A DNA stretch of 64,000 nucleotides from an uncultured Bacteroidia bacterium (lineage in GTDB: Bacteria; Bacteroidota; Bacteroidia; Bacteroidales; CAJPTX01), in assembly GCA_947252645.1 (NCBI GenBank), contig CAMXWF010000006.1, positions 1 to 64,000 of the forward strand, read 5' to 3'. The translations under genes were made by a program, and so were the position numbers. Positions 18,074 through 26,624 of this stretch are shown one piece after another. The notes below the pieces were generated by a model. It was not told the origin of the DNA. It was given only the letters and a program-made list of their open reading frames with translations, and did no database searches. Each line of letters begins with the position of its first letter. Positions within the stretch are counted from its first letter, which is position 1.

Positions 18074-19279
18074 ATGCACCGGACCATCAGCTTAATGTTG
18101 CTAATCGCAGCCTGCGGGGGCCTACTGGGCCTGACGCGCTGCCAGCAGGCAAAGCCTAGAGCGCACGGAACGTCGCTCACCGTGAAGGTGGAGGGCTTCC
18201 ACCCCAAGGGCATGCAGATCATGCAGGTTTATAATCAGCACTACGACCACCTCCAGCCCTTGGCCCAGGCCGCCAGTGGCGATGGGCAAACGTTCACCTG
18301 GTGCGACTCCAGCCTGGCCCTCGACATCTACGCGCTGCTGTTTGACGCTGAGGAGATGATTGTAAATCCCCAGGTATACGTGTTCCTCGGCGATGGCCCC
18401 GTGGAGATCACAGTGACCCGCTCGCCCTACGGCGTGCTGACAAGCCAAAGCAAGGGGAGCGCGCTGCAAATGCGCTACGAGCAGTATACTACTGGGCTGC
18501 GAAAGGCCACGCTGCGCAACAAGATCGACTCGGTGGAATACCTGTTCTACACCCAGCGCAGTCAGAACGACACAGTCGGGATGGCCGAGCTTAAGGAATC
18601 GACGCGCGACCTCTACAAGCAGGCCGAGGTGAACCGAGCCCAGTACCTCGACAGCGTGGGGCAACGCGCCACGCCGGATTTCTTCTCGTTCTACCTCTAC
18701 TATGCCAACCAACTTGAGAACCATCAGTTTACGCGCATTGCGGAGGTGGCCAACGTGGAGAAGAGCCTCGAACGCTGGCAGGGCGATAGCCTCGTGCAAG
18801 CCTCCCCGCTCTTGGCGCGCGTACGCGGGGCGCTCGAGGCCGCAAAGCCCAGCTTAGAGGGGAGCCCAGCCCCCGATTTCCAGGGCGAGACGCTGCAGGG
18901 CGATACCCTTGCGCTCTCTAGCCTCCGGGGCAAGGTGGTGCTGGTAGAGTTCTGGGCCAGCTACTGCGGCTGGTGTCGGCAGGAATGGCCCTCGCTGAAA
19001 GCAGCCTACCAGACCTACCACCGGCGCAAAGGGGTGGAGTTTCTCTCCGTATCGACCGATAGCAAGCGCGAGGCCTGGGTATCTGCCCTGGAAAAGGCCG
19101 AGCTACCGTGGGCGCAGGTGCGGCTGGAGACCACAACGTGCGACCAGGTGCTGCGTAGCTACAACATCACGGGCATCCCGCTCATCCTGCTCATCGATGG
19201 CCAGGGCACGATCGTCAAGCGGGGCCTACGGGGCGATGAGGTGGCCATGGCCCTAGAACAACTCCCTGATGCCCAATAG
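18074..19279 (+). CDS. TlpA-like thiol-disulfide lipoprotein (DUF4369-type N-terminus)
   Basis: A 401-residue protein with a hydrophobic leader and a possible lipobox Cys about 23 (LLGLTRC). An N-terminal beta-rich domain (about 35-130) fits the DUF4369 region of Bacteroidetes TlpA-like proteins, and a helical middle follows. A thioredoxin-fold domain starts near 260, with the redox pair in CGWC (about 300-303) and a cis-Pro loop GIPLILLID. It probably reduces or exchanges disulfides in the periplasm. It lies 49 bp after susD and ends at a terminator, so it is the third gene of the susCD operon. This suggests the imported substrate or the receptor itself involves cysteine chemistry (inference). 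Confidence 0.85.
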   Translation: MHRTISLMLLIAACGGLLGLTRCQQAKPRAHGTSLTVKVEGFHPKGMQIMQVYNQHYDHLQPLAQAASGDGQTFTWCDSSLALDIYALLFDAEEMIVNPQVYVFLGDGPVEITVTRSPYGVLTSQSKGSALQMRYEQYTTGLRKATLRNKIDSVEYLFYTQRSQNDTVGMAELKESTRDLYKQAEVNRAQYLDSVGQRATPDFFSFYLYYANQLENHQFTRIAEVANVEKSLERWQGDSLVQASPLLARVRGALEAAKPSLEGSPAPDFQGETLQGDTLALSSLRGKVVLVEFWASYCGWCRQEWPSLKAAYQTYHRRKGVEFLSVSTDSKREAWVSALEKAELPWAQVRLETTTCDQVLRSYNITGIPLILLIDGQGTIVKRGLRGDEVAMALEQLPDAQ

Positions 19280-19324
19280 CATCGTTAGGTATCCTGTGCA
19301 TTAGGATAACCCGGAGAACCACAG

Positions 19325-19365
19325 GGCGGCATCCAGGAAACGGATTCGGCGATGCCGCCTTTTTT
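19325..19365 (+). terminator. Intrinsic terminator after susC-susD-tlpA operon
   Basis: A 9-bp stem GGCGGCATC (19325-19333) with GATGCCGCC (19351-19359), a 17-nt loop and six T. It ends the susCD operon. Confidence 0.85.
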
Positions 19366-19465
19366 CGTGCGTGCAGATACCTTATTCTAAGGAGGTTATA
19401 AAATATTTCTTGGGCGCAAGATCCCCAAAAGCGGGGGGAAGGTCGCGTAGTAGCGGAAAAGGCGT

Positions 19466-19473
19466 TATTATTG
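19466..19473 (+). promoter_or_regulatory. Possible -7 element for the acidic protein
   Basis: TATTATTG differs from TAnnTTTG at one position and lies 40 bp before the start at 19513. Weak evidence. Confidence 0.3.
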
Positions 19474-19512
19474 CAAAAGGAAAACGAAACGACAAAGTGG
19501 GAGTTCGACCCG

Positions 19513-19860
19513 ATGGCTAACCAGAAAAAGCGGATACTAACTAGCTACGAGCGGCTCAATGACGAGCTGCTCGAGCTCTTTCAAGCCACGTACCCCCATG
19601 GATACATGCAGGATGTGCTGGAGCTAGAAAAGCCCAACGGCGAGCATATTTTTGCCGTGCGGCTCGAGACCGAGGATTGCAGCTACTTGGTGAAGGTGGA
19701 TGTGAAGGTGGATGAGGCCGGCGAAATCGAGACGGAAGAGGACGATGAGGATTCCACGCACGACTACGCGGGCGAAGATAGTGCCATAGAGCCCAACGAA
19801 AGCCTCGACGAGAGCATCGTGGACTCTTCCTCGGCGCAGGAAGAGGAAGAAGAGGACTAG
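19513..19860 (+). CDS. Small acidic conserved hypothetical protein
   Basis: A 115-residue protein. The N-terminal 75 residues are well mixed (MANQKKRILTSYERLNDELL onward) and resemble a protein I recall as widespread in Bacteroidales without known function. The C-terminal third is almost all Asp, Glu and Ser, ending EEEEEED. The track of in-frame codons begins further up at 19471, but the ATG at 19513 begins the conserved part and follows the possible promoter. It stands alone, convergent with recO. No function is offered. Confidence 0.8.
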   Translation: MANQKKRILTSYERLNDELLELFQATYPHGYMQDVLELEKPNGEHIFAVRLETEDCSYLVKVDVKVDEAGEIETEEDDEDSTHDYAGEDSAIEPNESLDESIVDSSSAQEEEEED

Positions 19861-19882
19861 CTGCGCCCTTCCCTTTGGACTG

Positions 19883-19924
19883 CCCGCCATGCAGTGCTGC
19901 CCTAGGCTGCCCCTGCATGGCGGG
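19883..19924. terminator. Hairpin between convergent genes
   Basis: A perfect 12-bp stem (CCCGCCATGCAG at 19883-19894 with its complement at 19913-19924) around an 18-nt loop. It sits between the acidic protein and recO, which converge. There is no strong T run on either side, so termination strength is uncertain. Confidence 0.6.
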
Positions 19925-19964
19925 TGCTGCGTAGGGCAAGAGCACGGCGGCAGCAATTGCCCTA

Positions 19965-20702
19965 CTACTGCTCCAGGAGCAACAGCGCCTCTAGCAGCGG
20001 TAGGCTATTGACTTTGAGCTGCACCCCGGCGTGGTAGGCGATATAGTCTAGGAGCGACTCTGTGAGGGCCTTGAGAGTCTCTGTCGATGCCCCTTCAGCT
20101 TTTGCCCTGTAGCCTTGCAGGAGCAGACGTTGCCACAGCGCCCCCAAGGATGGGGGAAGCTGTAGGTGGTCTCTCGCCCCGGGGGCGCAGAAGCAGCCCT
20201 CCCTGAGGCTGAAGGCTGGCGTGGCATCGGAATAGCACCCCCTGGGGGCAAAGCCTAGGAGGCAGGCTAGTTCGAGGAGGAAGTCATCGTGGAAGAGCCG
20301 CGAAGGGGGCTGCACTTGGGCTAGCCGCTGCACGGCCTCCAGGAGGAAGTGGTAGTAGTCGGGCTGGGGTGTGGGGAGGGTAAAGAGTCGGAATGCGACC
20401 TCGGCCATGAAGGCGGCGAGGGCGGCCTTGAGCGGATGTCGGTAGAGGGGCGCCAGATTGACCCAGTCCTCCACGTCATGGATGGGGTGCAAATGCTCGG
20501 GGTGGGGGCTTGGGGTGTAGGAGAGCTTGAGGATGCTCAGGGGCTTCATGTAGCCCATCAGGGCTGTGCGGTCAACGGGCGAGCGGCCTGAGCGGGCCAG
20601 CAAGGAGAGCCGTCCCCTTTCAAGCGTGTAGCAGTGAGCCACGAAGCCACGGTCGGCCTGGGGGGTGGTGGCCAGCACCAGGGCATTGACGATATCGAGC
20701 AT
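19965..20702 (-). CDS. recO: DNA repair protein RecO
   Basis: A 245-residue protein of normal RecO length. The N-terminal OB-fold region has ALVLATTPQADRGFVAHCYT and a GRLSLLARSGR-type stretch. A helical middle follows, with a C-terminal helix ending in YHAGVQLKVNSLPLLEALL, typical of Bacteroidetes RecO. RecO loads RecA on SSB-coated single strands with RecR. The call rests on overall pattern, since RecO has few invariant motifs. It is the last gene of a minus-strand series, 9 bp after the porZ-like gene. Confidence 0.78.
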   Translation of the reverse strand: MLDIVNALVLATTPQADRGFVAHCYTLERGRLSLLARSGRSPVDRTALMGYMKPLSILKLSYTPSPHPEHLHPIHDVEDWVNLAPLYRHPLKAALAAFMAEVAFRLFTLPTPQPDYYHFLLEAVQRLAQVQPPSRLFHDDFLLELACLLGFAPRGCYSDATPAFSLREGCFCAPGARDHLQLPPSLGALWQRLLLQGYRAKAEGASTETLKALTESLLDYIAYHAGVQLKVNSLPLLEALLLLEQ

Positions 20703-20711
20703 GGGGTCAGA

Positions 20712-23015
20712 CTAACGTATGACAGCAAGCTTATCCACGTGGGTCAACCTGCCATCGGGCGTGGAGCAGAATACCAGGTAGACCCCACTACGGACCTTCA
20801 TGCGGCGGCCGTTATAGCCGTCCCACTGCGCGCGACCACCATTGGCAATAAGAGCCACCACGAGATTGCCTGCGGCATCGGTGATCTTGACGTGGGCATT
20901 CTCCGTGAGCCCATCGATGTTCACTAGCCCCTCGTAGTCGGGCTCCACGGGGTTGGGATAGATGCGTACCTGGCTGAAATCTGCCTGGGGTGTCTGGGAG
21001 TTAGAGTAGAGCGATACGGCCCCATGGTCGGTAGCCACCACGAGCCAGCCCGAATGGCTGGTGAGGGCGAGCGCATTGATGTTGGGAGAGGGAATGGGTG
21101 AGCGGTCGCAGGGAAAGTACTGGTGGATGGCCGGTGGGGTCTGCACGTAGTGCACCAGCCCCACGTGGAGGCCAACCAGCCAGAGGTTGTTCCCGTGGTC
21201 AACGAGTGCTTTGACGATGGGTACCTGCCCCAGGATAAAGGCCATTTCGTCAGTTTTGCGGGGACTCTGGAGCGAGGGCGTAGAGAAGATCAACTCCTCC
21301 CCCTCGAGGGGATTGGGACGGTTGGGGTTGGTAGAGAGCCCGGTGCTGCCCCCAAGGACAAGCATATTATTCCTGTCGAAGGCCAAGGTGGCCACCTCCT
21401 GGGTGTGGAAGGATGGGGCAGTGTAGGCATCGTAGCTACGAACACCTTCTGCTCCACGGGAGGAGATATAGCGCCTGGGGTCGAGCACGCAGACGCGGGC
21501 CTCTGCGCTGTTGCCCAACCAGAGAAAGCCGTTGCGATCTATAGCCATGCTGGGGGGGGCTTCAAGCGCTGTCAGGGGCCAAGGGAGACGCGTCCAGACC
21601 CCTTCGGGCGAACGGACTACCAGCGGCCCCTGGCCAGTGGGCTCGGGGCCTATGGGGTTGTAAAGCCACCACCACCCATCGGCCGAGACTGCGCCCCCGT
21701 AGACGGCTATGCGCCCCTGGGCATTGGCCCGAAGCGCAGAATTGTGCTCATCGTAGGTCTCAAGCGGGGTGTGTCGCTGGAAAAGGGTGAGGCCCGAGGC
21801 ACGGGAGCAGACTAGGAACTGCTTCTGCGCCGTGTCCACAGGTAGAGCGCAGAAGGCATCGTGTAGGCCGGGTAGGTAGACGTTGCCGGTGAAGTCCTCG
21901 TCGTGATAGTAGAGGCAGAAGTCGCTGTCCTCAGGTTTGACGGTGGAGGGGTGGCCTAGTAGGACGATGGTTTCATCGAGGGCGATGGCCGAGTTGACCA
22001 CATCGAAGGCTGGCGACTGCGGGGCGATGGGGCTGAAATGTCCATTGTTGAGCGTGCCGAAGCCGCGCGTACAGGTGGCGACGTAGAGCTGTCCGCTGGC
22101 ATCGACCCAAGCGTCGCGCAAGGCCACGGCAGGATAGCCTGGGCTGGGCGCCAGGGTAGCCAGCTCGGAGGCCTTGCCCGATGGGCTGACCTTATAGATC
22201 GTGGCGGGCGATGTGACAATGAAGCCTTGGGCATAGGATGCTAGGGCGGGCTTGCTGCCGAGCGGGGGGAGTGTCACGGGCTGCCATGATCCTTGGCGGT
22301 AGAGCTGGAGCGAGAAGTGTCCCCCGGCCTCGACAGCAGCTAGGAGAGCACCCGAGCTGTCATTGGCCACTAGGGCGCACACATTGTCAGTCAGTGCCCC
22401 CAGACGGGTAAACAAGGCGGAATTGATGTTGTGGGCTTGGATGGAGAACACGCCCCTATCGGTGGCCGCCAGCAGTGCTTGTTGTGCGGAGAGGAGCTGG
22501 GTGGGCCGACAGTCGGTGGGGCCATCGGTAATGCGCTGCTGGCCCACGACACGGCGCTGCGCGAGATCAAACTCTAGCACCCAGCCATTTTGCAGGGCGA
22601 AGAGACGCTGTCCCTGGATGGCCAAGGAGGATAGGGTTGCCTGGTACTTGGTAGCCGTGGGGCGTTGGGCATCGTAGAGCGTATAGGTGCCCTGCTCTTC
22701 GACAACGTCCAGGGCGCCATCCTGGTAGCCCACGAGGAGCATGCGTCCGTCAGGGGAAGAGGCTAGAGCCGTAGGGAGACTAGAGGAGAGTCGATGCCCC
22801 TTATAGTAGCGTGTAAGGCGAAGGCCTTGCATATCGTAGGCCAGCACCGCGTTGGGCATACGGAGGTAGACCAGGCTACCGCCCCTAACCACCTGCTGGG
22901 GGAGCATATAGGAGTAGAACTCGCCCCAAGTAGCCTGCTGTGCGCTGGCCGAGGGGACGAGGGCCGAGCAGGCGAGCAGCAGTATGAGGAGGCTACGGTG
23001 AGGGCTGCTCACCAT
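20712..23015 (-). CDS. porZ: PorZ-like type IX secretion component
   Basis: A 767-residue protein with a signal peptide (about 1-25, ending SASAQ). Two large beta-propeller-like regions follow, built of repeated short strands (about 40-330 and 340-660). The C-terminal domain of about 80 residues begins with VRIYPNPVEP and ends VYLVFCSTPDGRLTHVDKLAVIR-like, the form of a type IX sorting signal. PorZ of P. gingivalis has this layout and is part of the surface complex that processes type IX cargo and attaches A-LPS. Length fits (P. gingivalis PorZ is about 780 residues). It overlaps rdgB by 7 bp and precedes recO by 9 bp, so it is co-transcribed with housekeeping genes. Confidence 0.85.
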   Translation of the reverse strand: MVSSPHRSLLILLLACSALVPSASAQQATWGEFYSYMLPQQVVRGGSLVYLRMPNAVLAYDMQGLRLTRYYKGHRLSSSLPTALASSPDGRMLLVGYQDGALDVVEEQGTYTLYDAQRPTATKYQATLSSLAIQGQRLFALQNGWVLEFDLAQRRVVGQQRITDGPTDCRPTQLLSAQQALLAATDRGVFSIQAHNINSALFTRLGALTDNVCALVANDSSGALLAAVEAGGHFSLQLYRQGSWQPVTLPPLGSKPALASYAQGFIVTSPATIYKVSPSGKASELATLAPSPGYPAVALRDAWVDASGQLYVATCTRGFGTLNNGHFSPIAPQSPAFDVVNSAIALDETIVLLGHPSTVKPEDSDFCLYYHDEDFTGNVYLPGLHDAFCALPVDTAQKQFLVCSRASGLTLFQRHTPLETYDEHNSALRANAQGRIAVYGGAVSADGWWWLYNPIGPEPTGQGPLVVRSPEGVWTRLPWPLTALEAPPSMAIDRNGFLWLGNSAEARVCVLDPRRYISSRGAEGVRSYDAYTAPSFHTQEVATLAFDRNNMLVLGGSTGLSTNPNRPNPLEGEELIFSTPSLQSPRKTDEMAFILGQVPIVKALVDHGNNLWLVGLHVGLVHYVQTPPAIHQYFPCDRSPIPSPNINALALTSHSGWLVVATDHGAVSLYSNSQTPQADFSQVRIYPNPVEPDYEGLVNIDGLTENAHVKITDAAGNLVVALIANGGRAQWDGYNGRRMKVRSGVYLVFCSTPDGRLTHVDKLAVIR

Positions 23016-23599
23016 GGGTAGCTGTTTAGGAATTGGGCCATGGCTTTGACCGCCCTTGCCCGATGGCTAATCTGATCCTTCTGCTCGAGGCTCATCTCGG
23101 CAAAGGTCTGCTTGTAGCCATAGGGGCGGAAGACGGAGTCGTAGCCAAAGCCCTGTGCACCGCGCCGCACGGTGAGGATTTCACCTACTATCTCCCCGCG
23201 GAAGAAGTAGCGTTCCCCGCGGAGAATGAGGACGATGGTGGTGCGGAATGCGGCGTCGCGGTGGCTCATCCCCCGCATTTGCTGTAGGAGCTTTTGGATA
23301 TTGTCTTGGTAGTTGCAATCGGGCCCGGCGTAGCGTGCGGAGAAGGCGCCAGGAGCACCATTGAGCATTTCGACCATTAGGCCCGTATCGTCGGCAAAGC
23401 AATCGGCATGGGTGGCCGCGTAGACGTATTCGGCCTTCTGCTGCGCATTCTCGTCAATGGTGTCGAAGTCCTCGGGCAGCTCGCGCGTGATGCCGTACTC
23501 CGCCGGGCTGTGGAGTTCACAAAACGGTGGGAGAAGCGGAGCAATCTCCTGGATTTTGTGGCTGTTGTGGGTGGCGAATATGAGCGGGCGGACTTGCAT
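23009..23599 (-). CDS. rdgB: XTP/dITP pyrophosphatase (RdgB/HAM1 family)
   Basis: A 196-residue enzyme that hydrolyses non-canonical purine triphosphates (ITP, XTP) to keep them out of DNA and RNA. The substrate motif FATHNSHKIQEI is at the N-terminus and the metal motif FADDTGL near 67-73, followed by GAPGAFSARYAG. Length is normal. Its ATG overlaps the stop of the Usp gene by one base and its end overlaps the porZ-like start. Confidence 0.96.
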   Translation of the reverse strand: MQVRPLIFATHNSHKIQEIAPLLPPFCELHSPAEYGITRELPEDFDTIDENAQQKAEYVYAATHADCFADDTGLMVEMLNGAPGAFSARYAGPDCNYQDNIQKLLQQMRGMSHRDAAFRTTIVLILRGERYFFRGEIVGEILTVRRGAQGFGYDSVFRPYGYKQTFAEMSLEQKDQISHRARAVKAMAQFLNSYPW

Positions 23600-24474
23600 C
23601 AGATGGTGGGATTGATGGTCATGACGGGGATATCGGCCGCTTGGAGCAGGAGCTTTCGCTCGTGTGGCTCGAGCATGTAGTCGCCCTTGACTCGGGGGTC
23701 GTAGGAGGTTGTGACCACAATGAGATCGGCGCTGAGGTCACGGGCGGTTTGGAGTATTTCGACGGCGTAGTCGGTTTTGCCCTCCACGGTTCGGACGGTG
23801 TAGCGGGCGTGGTGTACTGCTAGGATCCTGATGGCCTTGGAGATGTTTTGGTCAATGCAGTCCAGCAGGTCGACCTCGTTCACGTCGGGTCTGAGGAGGC
23901 AAACCGCAGGGTTGTGGTGTTGGCAGAGGTTGTCGAGCCAGCGGGTCTGCATGTTGGTCTCATCGGTGAAGTCTATGGGGTAGATGACCCGCTGGTAGCG
24001 GTCGGACTTTGGCCGCTCTTGCACCACCACGTAGGGGATGTCGCCGTGGGTGAGCAGCTTCAAGGAGGTGGAGAGCTTCTGGTTCTGCGGTATTTTCACA
24101 TCGTGTGAGCCCAGAACGATGTAATCGGTCCCGAGGTGCTGCCCTACGGCAGGCACCACTCGACTGACCACCCCGTGCTCAAGCATGGTGTCGATGGGCA
24201 CGTCATCATCTGCAGCGCGCAGCTGCTGGCGCAGGCACTCCTGCGCCTGGGCCTCCTGCTCACCGGCCTCCAGCACGTGCAGGAGCATGACCCTATGCCC
24301 GGTGACGCGCGCGGTGCCTTGGGCATGGCGCAAGGCATAGGTGGACTCGATTGTGAAATTTGTGGGAACTAGAATCCAACGTCTAGAGCCATCATCGCTT
24401 TTACTACCGCTCTCGGGCAACTGATTGCCCTCTAGAGGCCGGCACGACGGGGGCTGACTCTGCGAATTGTCCAT
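23599..24474 (-). CDS. Tandem universal stress protein
   Basis: A 291-residue protein with two Usp-like domains. The first (about 30-150) has the opening ILVPTNFTIESTYALRHA and closing IVLGSH and PYVVV strands. The second (about 160-291) has VIYPIDFTDETN and LIVVTTSYDPR. Usp proteins bind nucleotides and help survival in stress. The first about 30 residues are polar and probably disordered. The glycine-rich ATP loop is incomplete in both halves, so nucleotide binding is doubtful. First gene of the usp-rdgB-porZ-recO group. Confidence 0.82.
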   Translation of the reverse strand: MDNSQSQPPSCRPLEGNQLPESGSKSDDGSRRWILVPTNFTIESTYALRHAQGTARVTGHRVMLLHVLEAGEQEAQAQECLRQQLRAADDDVPIDTMLEHGVVSRVVPAVGQHLGTDYIVLGSHDVKIPQNQKLSTSLKLLTHGDIPYVVVQERPKSDRYQRVIYPIDFTDETNMQTRWLDNLCQHHNPAVCLLRPDVNEVDLLDCIDQNISKAIRILAVHHARYTVRTVEGKTDYAVEILQTARDLSADLIVVTTSYDPRVKGDYMLEPHERKLLLQAADIPVMTINPTI

Positions 24475-24497
24475 GGGTTTAGGCTTTCGTCCTGGGG

Positions 24498-24505
24498 CAA
24501 AGGTA
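24498..24505 (-). promoter_or_regulatory. -7 element for usp-rdgB-porZ-recO
   Basis: TACCTTTG on the minus strand, 24 bp before the Usp start. Confidence 0.6.
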
Positions 24506-24621
24506 AGTAAATATTCTTGGGCTTCGGGGCCTCCGCCGTGCTGGGGGAGGTGGGCAACGGTAGACTCCGCCCCTGCGGGCTGATGGTGCGCACGGGGGGA
24601 ATAGCAACGGGAGAGGGGGGG

Positions 24622-25674
24622 CTAGATGACTAGCATGGCATCGCCGAATGTGCCAAAGCCGTAGCCCTCTTGCACGGCTTGGTGGTACATTTCCATGAGC
24701 AGATCGTAGCCTGTGAAGGCGGCAGCCGACATCATCATGGGGGTTTTTGGCTGGTAGAAGTTGGCGATGAGCATGGTGGGCACCTGGACGTTGTAGGGTG
24801 GGAAGATGAACTTATTGGTCCACTTGGTGGCGTGTCGCACCTTTCCGTGTGAGGTGACCGAGCTCTCGAGGGTGCGGATGACGGTGGTGCCCACGGCGCA
24901 TACCTGCCTATCGTTGGTTTTGGCTTCGTTGATGAGCTGTTCGGCGCGCTCATCGATGTTCATCTGCTCAGCATCGGCCTTGTGCTTAGAGAGGTCTTCT
25001 ACCTCGATGTGTCGGAAATTGCTCAGGCCGGCGTGGAGGGTGATGGTAGCCAGCTTGATACCCTTGATTTTGAGCTTCAGCACGAGTTCGCGGCTGAAGT
25101 GGAGGCTGGCCGTCGGTGCCGCCACGGCGCCCTCCTCGGTGGCAAATATCGACTGGTAGCGCTCGGCATCTTCGGGCTCGACAGGCCTGCCTAGGCTCTC
25201 GGGGAGGGGCGTGGAGCCCAAGGTGAAGAGGAGTTTGCGGAAGGCCTCGTTGTCGCCATCGTAGAGGAAGCGTAGCGTGCGCCCGCGGCTGGTCGTGTTG
25301 TCTACCACCTCGGCCACCAAGGGCTCAGTGTCCCCAAAGTAGAGCTTATTGCCTATTCTGATTTTGCGGGCCGGGTCGACAAGCACGTCCCAGAGACGTA
25401 GGTCTTGGTCGAGCTCACGCAGGAGGAACACCTTGATGGCGGCGTTGGTCTTTTCCTTCACGCCCTCCAAGCGCGCAGGAAAGACCTTCGTGTTGTTGAC
25501 CACCAAGACATCGCCATCGGCCATGTAGTTGATGATATCCCGGAAATAGTGACCAGACTCTATCTTCCCGCTACTACGGTGGGCCACCATGAGACGAGCC
25601 TCCTCGCGGTTGGGCGTAGGGTAGCCCTTGATCAATTCCAACGGGAGGTCAAATGCAAAATCAGATAACTTCAT
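24622..25674 (-). CDS. queA: tRNA S-adenosylmethionine ribosyltransferase-isomerase
   Basis: A 350-residue enzyme that moves the ribosyl part of SAM onto preQ1 in tRNA to make epoxyqueuosine. The N-terminus KLSDFAFDLPLELI, the VLVVNNTKVFPARL stretch, GAVAAPTASLHF and the C-terminal FGDAMLVI are all typical of QueA. Length is normal. It lies 161 bp downstream of truB; I saw no clear promoter in that gap. Confidence 0.96.
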   Translation of the reverse strand: MKLSDFAFDLPLELIKGYPTPNREEARLMVAHRSSGKIESGHYFRDIINYMADGDVLVVNNTKVFPARLEGVKEKTNAAIKVFLLRELDQDLRLWDVLVDPARKIRIGNKLYFGDTEPLVAEVVDNTTSRGRTLRFLYDGDNEAFRKLLFTLGSTPLPESLGRPVEPEDAERYQSIFATEEGAVAAPTASLHFSRELVLKLKIKGIKLATITLHAGLSNFRHIEVEDLSKHKADAEQMNIDERAEQLINEAKTNDRQVCAVGTTVIRTLESSVTSHGKVRHATKWTNKFIFPPYNVQVPTMLIANFYQPKTPMMMSAAAFTGYDLLMEMYHQAVQEGYGFGTFGDAMLVI

Positions 25675-25835
25675 GTAGTGTAGGTTTTATTGGACAACTC
25701 TGCCCCTTTGCGCGCACCCGGCGACCAAGGTGGCTGGGCAGGTAGGGCGAGCCGTCAGCATACAGAGCAAACAGATAGGCCACAAATTTTGTTCCTTATT
25801 TCTTGGCATAGTTGCCTCGATGCGCGCAGCGCACG

Positions 25836-26624
25836 CTACTGCGCGGGGTGCTGCTCCAGCGCGGAGGTGTAGCTTGGGCCTATGATCTTGAGGAACGCCT
25901 CCACGTCCGCCATGCCGAGTGCATGGTCAACGCTTACTTCCCCGCTCTCGATGCGGCGCAGGCCACTGAGGTAGGCCCCGCAGCCCAAAAGCTCGCCTAG
26001 GTCACGAGCCAAGGCACGCACGAAGGTGCCCTTGGAGCAGCGAATGGTGAGTTCGAGCTGCTTGCCCTGTTCAAAGCTATCGAGCGTTAGCGAGTGGATC
26101 GTGATTGGTACGGGCTCCAGCTCCTGCGCTTCGCCGCGCCGGGCAAGCTTGTAGGCCCTAGTGCCGCCGATGCGCTTGGCAGAATAGAGCGGGGGAAGCT
26201 GCTGGGTTTGCGCAGCTAGCTGGACGAGCGCGGCTTCCAAGGCCGGGGCCTCCACCCCAGCAAAGCTCTCCGTGTGGGCCACAGGCGTTTCCAGGTCGTG
26301 CGAGGGCGTACGCCCCCCGAGGGTAATCTGGGCCTGGTAGCATTTGTCGTCCTGGGTCAGCTGCTGCACGAGCTTGGTGGCCCTGCCAATGCAAATGACC
26401 AGTAGGCCGGTGGCCAAGGGATCGAGGGTACCCGCATGGCCTACCTTGATTTTGCGAATGCCAAGGTAGTGGCGGAACATGAGCCTGATCTTGGAGACAA
26501 CATCGAAAGAGGTCCACCCCAAGGGCTTATCGATGGGGAAGAGGTGCCCGTCGTGCTGGAAGTCCTTGCCGACCCAATATTGCTGGAGCCGCTGGAGCTC
26601 GCGGGGAGTAATGCTAGAGGGCAT
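25836..26624 (-). CDS. truB: tRNA pseudouridine(55) synthase
   Basis: A 262-residue enzyme that makes pseudouridine 55 in tRNA. The catalytic Asp is in GHAGTLDPLATGLL, preceded by IDKPLGWTSFDVV. The start at 26624 (MPSSITPREL) was chosen because a longer frame to 26720 lies inside uppP and its extra residues look unlike protein. With this start truB overlaps the end of uppP by 11 bp, as expected in a coupled operon. Confidence 0.95.
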   Translation of the reverse strand: MPSSITPRELQRLQQYWVGKDFQHDGHLFPIDKPLGWTSFDVVSKIRLMFRHYLGIRKIKVGHAGTLDPLATGLLVICIGRATKLVQQLTQDDKCYQAQITLGGRTPSHDLETPVAHTESFAGVEAPALEAALVQLAAQTQQLPPLYSAKRIGGTRAYKLARRGEAQELEPVPITIHSLTLDSFEQGKQLELTIRCSKGTFVRALARDLGELLGCGAYLSGLRRIESGEVSVDHALGMADVEAFLKIIGPSYTSALEQHPAQ

